Assembly (NCBI GenBank): GCA_026396415.1
Contig: JAPLWX010000033.1
Span: 1 to 48,100 of the forward strand
Length of the DNA: 48,100 bases
Source of the DNA: Microcaldota archaeon
GTDB lineage: Archaea > Micrarchaeota > Micrarchaeia > Anstonellales > Anstonellaceae
Direction of reading: 5' to 3'
The position numbers and the translations under genes were made by a program. How positions within the stretch are numbered: the stretch's first letter is position 1; each line of letters opens with the position of its first letter. The notes beneath the pieces are model-generated. The model was not told the origin of the DNA, did not search any database, and saw only the letters and a list, made by a program, of their open reading frames with translations. Shown here in pieces: positions 47,936-48,100 of this stretch.

Positions 47936-47950
47936 TCTCGGCGGGGGCTT
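47936..47950 (+). other. Right attachment site (attR)
   Basis: Exact copy of the 15-bp core at 31010. A T-run (TTATTTTTT) follows at 47956-47963 and is probably the original terminator of tRNA-Thr, now separated from it by the element. Confidence 0.8.
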
Positions 47951-47966
47951 GAGGTTATTTTTTACG

Positions 47967-48100
47967 TCGGCACGCCCAGCAGGTCATGAATCCAGCTGGT
48001 TAAAGTCCAGCTTGAATTGAGGTGATGTAACCCAGCCTTATTCAATAGCCAAGATTGTAGGTGGCACGTCGGTGACGATGTGTCTGAAGGCTCTGAGGCA
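47967..48100 (+). mobile_element. Group II intron, 5' end only
   Basis: The sequence CACGCCCAGCAGG, then ATGAATCCAGCTGGTTAAAG and GTCCAGC, and later GATTGTAGG, GTCGGTGACGAT and GTGTCTGAAGG, follow the 5' domain 1 of bacterial-type group II introns (as in CGCCCGGCAGG..ATGAATCC..GGTTAAAGTCC). The exact 5' splice site is uncertain (about 47967-47971). It lies just after the T-run of the tRNA-Thr terminator, a typical target for introns of class C. The rest is outside the window. Confidence 0.75.

Larger units (their letters stand above)
31010..47950. mobile_element. Integrated genetic element (provirus or integrative plasmid), about 17 kb
   Basis: It is bounded by a 15-bp direct repeat of the tRNA-Thr 3' end. 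An integrase gene lies next to the tRNA, and a helicase of the D5/P4 family marks autonomous replication. The base composition is more AT-rich than the flanks, and most of the genes are very small with GGTG-type ribosome-binding sites. Cargo includes a type III restriction-modification set and membrane or secreted proteins. No capsid, portal, terminase or conjugation gene is recognised. Confidence 0.85.

Overview
The window looks like a chromosomal stretch of an archaeon, probably of the DPANN superphylum (Micrarchaeota or Diapherotrites type; this rank is inference). Evidence for Archaea: two FtsZ paralogues, aEF1A next to ribosomal protein uS10, eL40, a class I CCA-adding enzyme, an ATP-dependent DNA ligase, a geranylgeranyl reductase-type lipid enzyme, a DPH6-like enzyme, BHB-type tRNA introns, and TATA boxes about 25-27 bases upstream of many start codons (leaderless mRNAs).

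Layout. 1-135 is the 3' end of a group II intron. 136-760 is a minus-strand tRNA unit: tRNA-Tyr with one intron in the anticodon loop and a second, 132-base one in the T-loop, then an array of seven different hairpins, then tRNA-Asp. 808-1110 holds possible IS200/IS605 debris, followed by a TPR gene flanked by inverted repeats. 2785-30829 is GC-rich host chromosome: surface proteins, cca, a split transketolase-transaldolase operon, a pilin-like gene with DNA ligase divergent to it, a cation exchanger, ftsZ1, ftsZ2, regulators, a RelE-like toxin, tRNA-Ala, DPH6-like, ferredoxin, lipid-reductase and translation genes (aEF1A, uS10, eL40), and tRNA-Ser with an intron.

31010-47950 is an integrated element of about 17 kb inserted in the 3' end of an intron-containing tRNA-Thr. 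The 15-bp att core is repeated exactly at both ends and an intact tyrosine recombinase lies next to the tRNA. The element is more AT-rich than the host and carries many very small genes in tight runs, a D5/P4-like SF3 helicase with a candidate origin just downstream, a retropepsin-like protease, a DUF6876-like protein, a type III restriction-modification pair with a PUA/EVE-like partner, a rhomboid-like membrane protein fused to a winged helix, and a secreted Cys-rich protein whose repeats match a host surface protein. I recognise no capsid or portal gene, so provirus versus integrative plasmid is open. Just beyond the right att site a second group II intron begins and runs off the window.

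The most unusual theme is a set of non-coding hairpin modules. Runs of short perfect palindromes with unrelated stem sequences but similar flanks occur in tRNA leaders and trailers, inside a tRNA intron, in intergenic gaps, and at the right end of the integrated element. At two sites a module lies between short direct repeats, as if it had been inserted.
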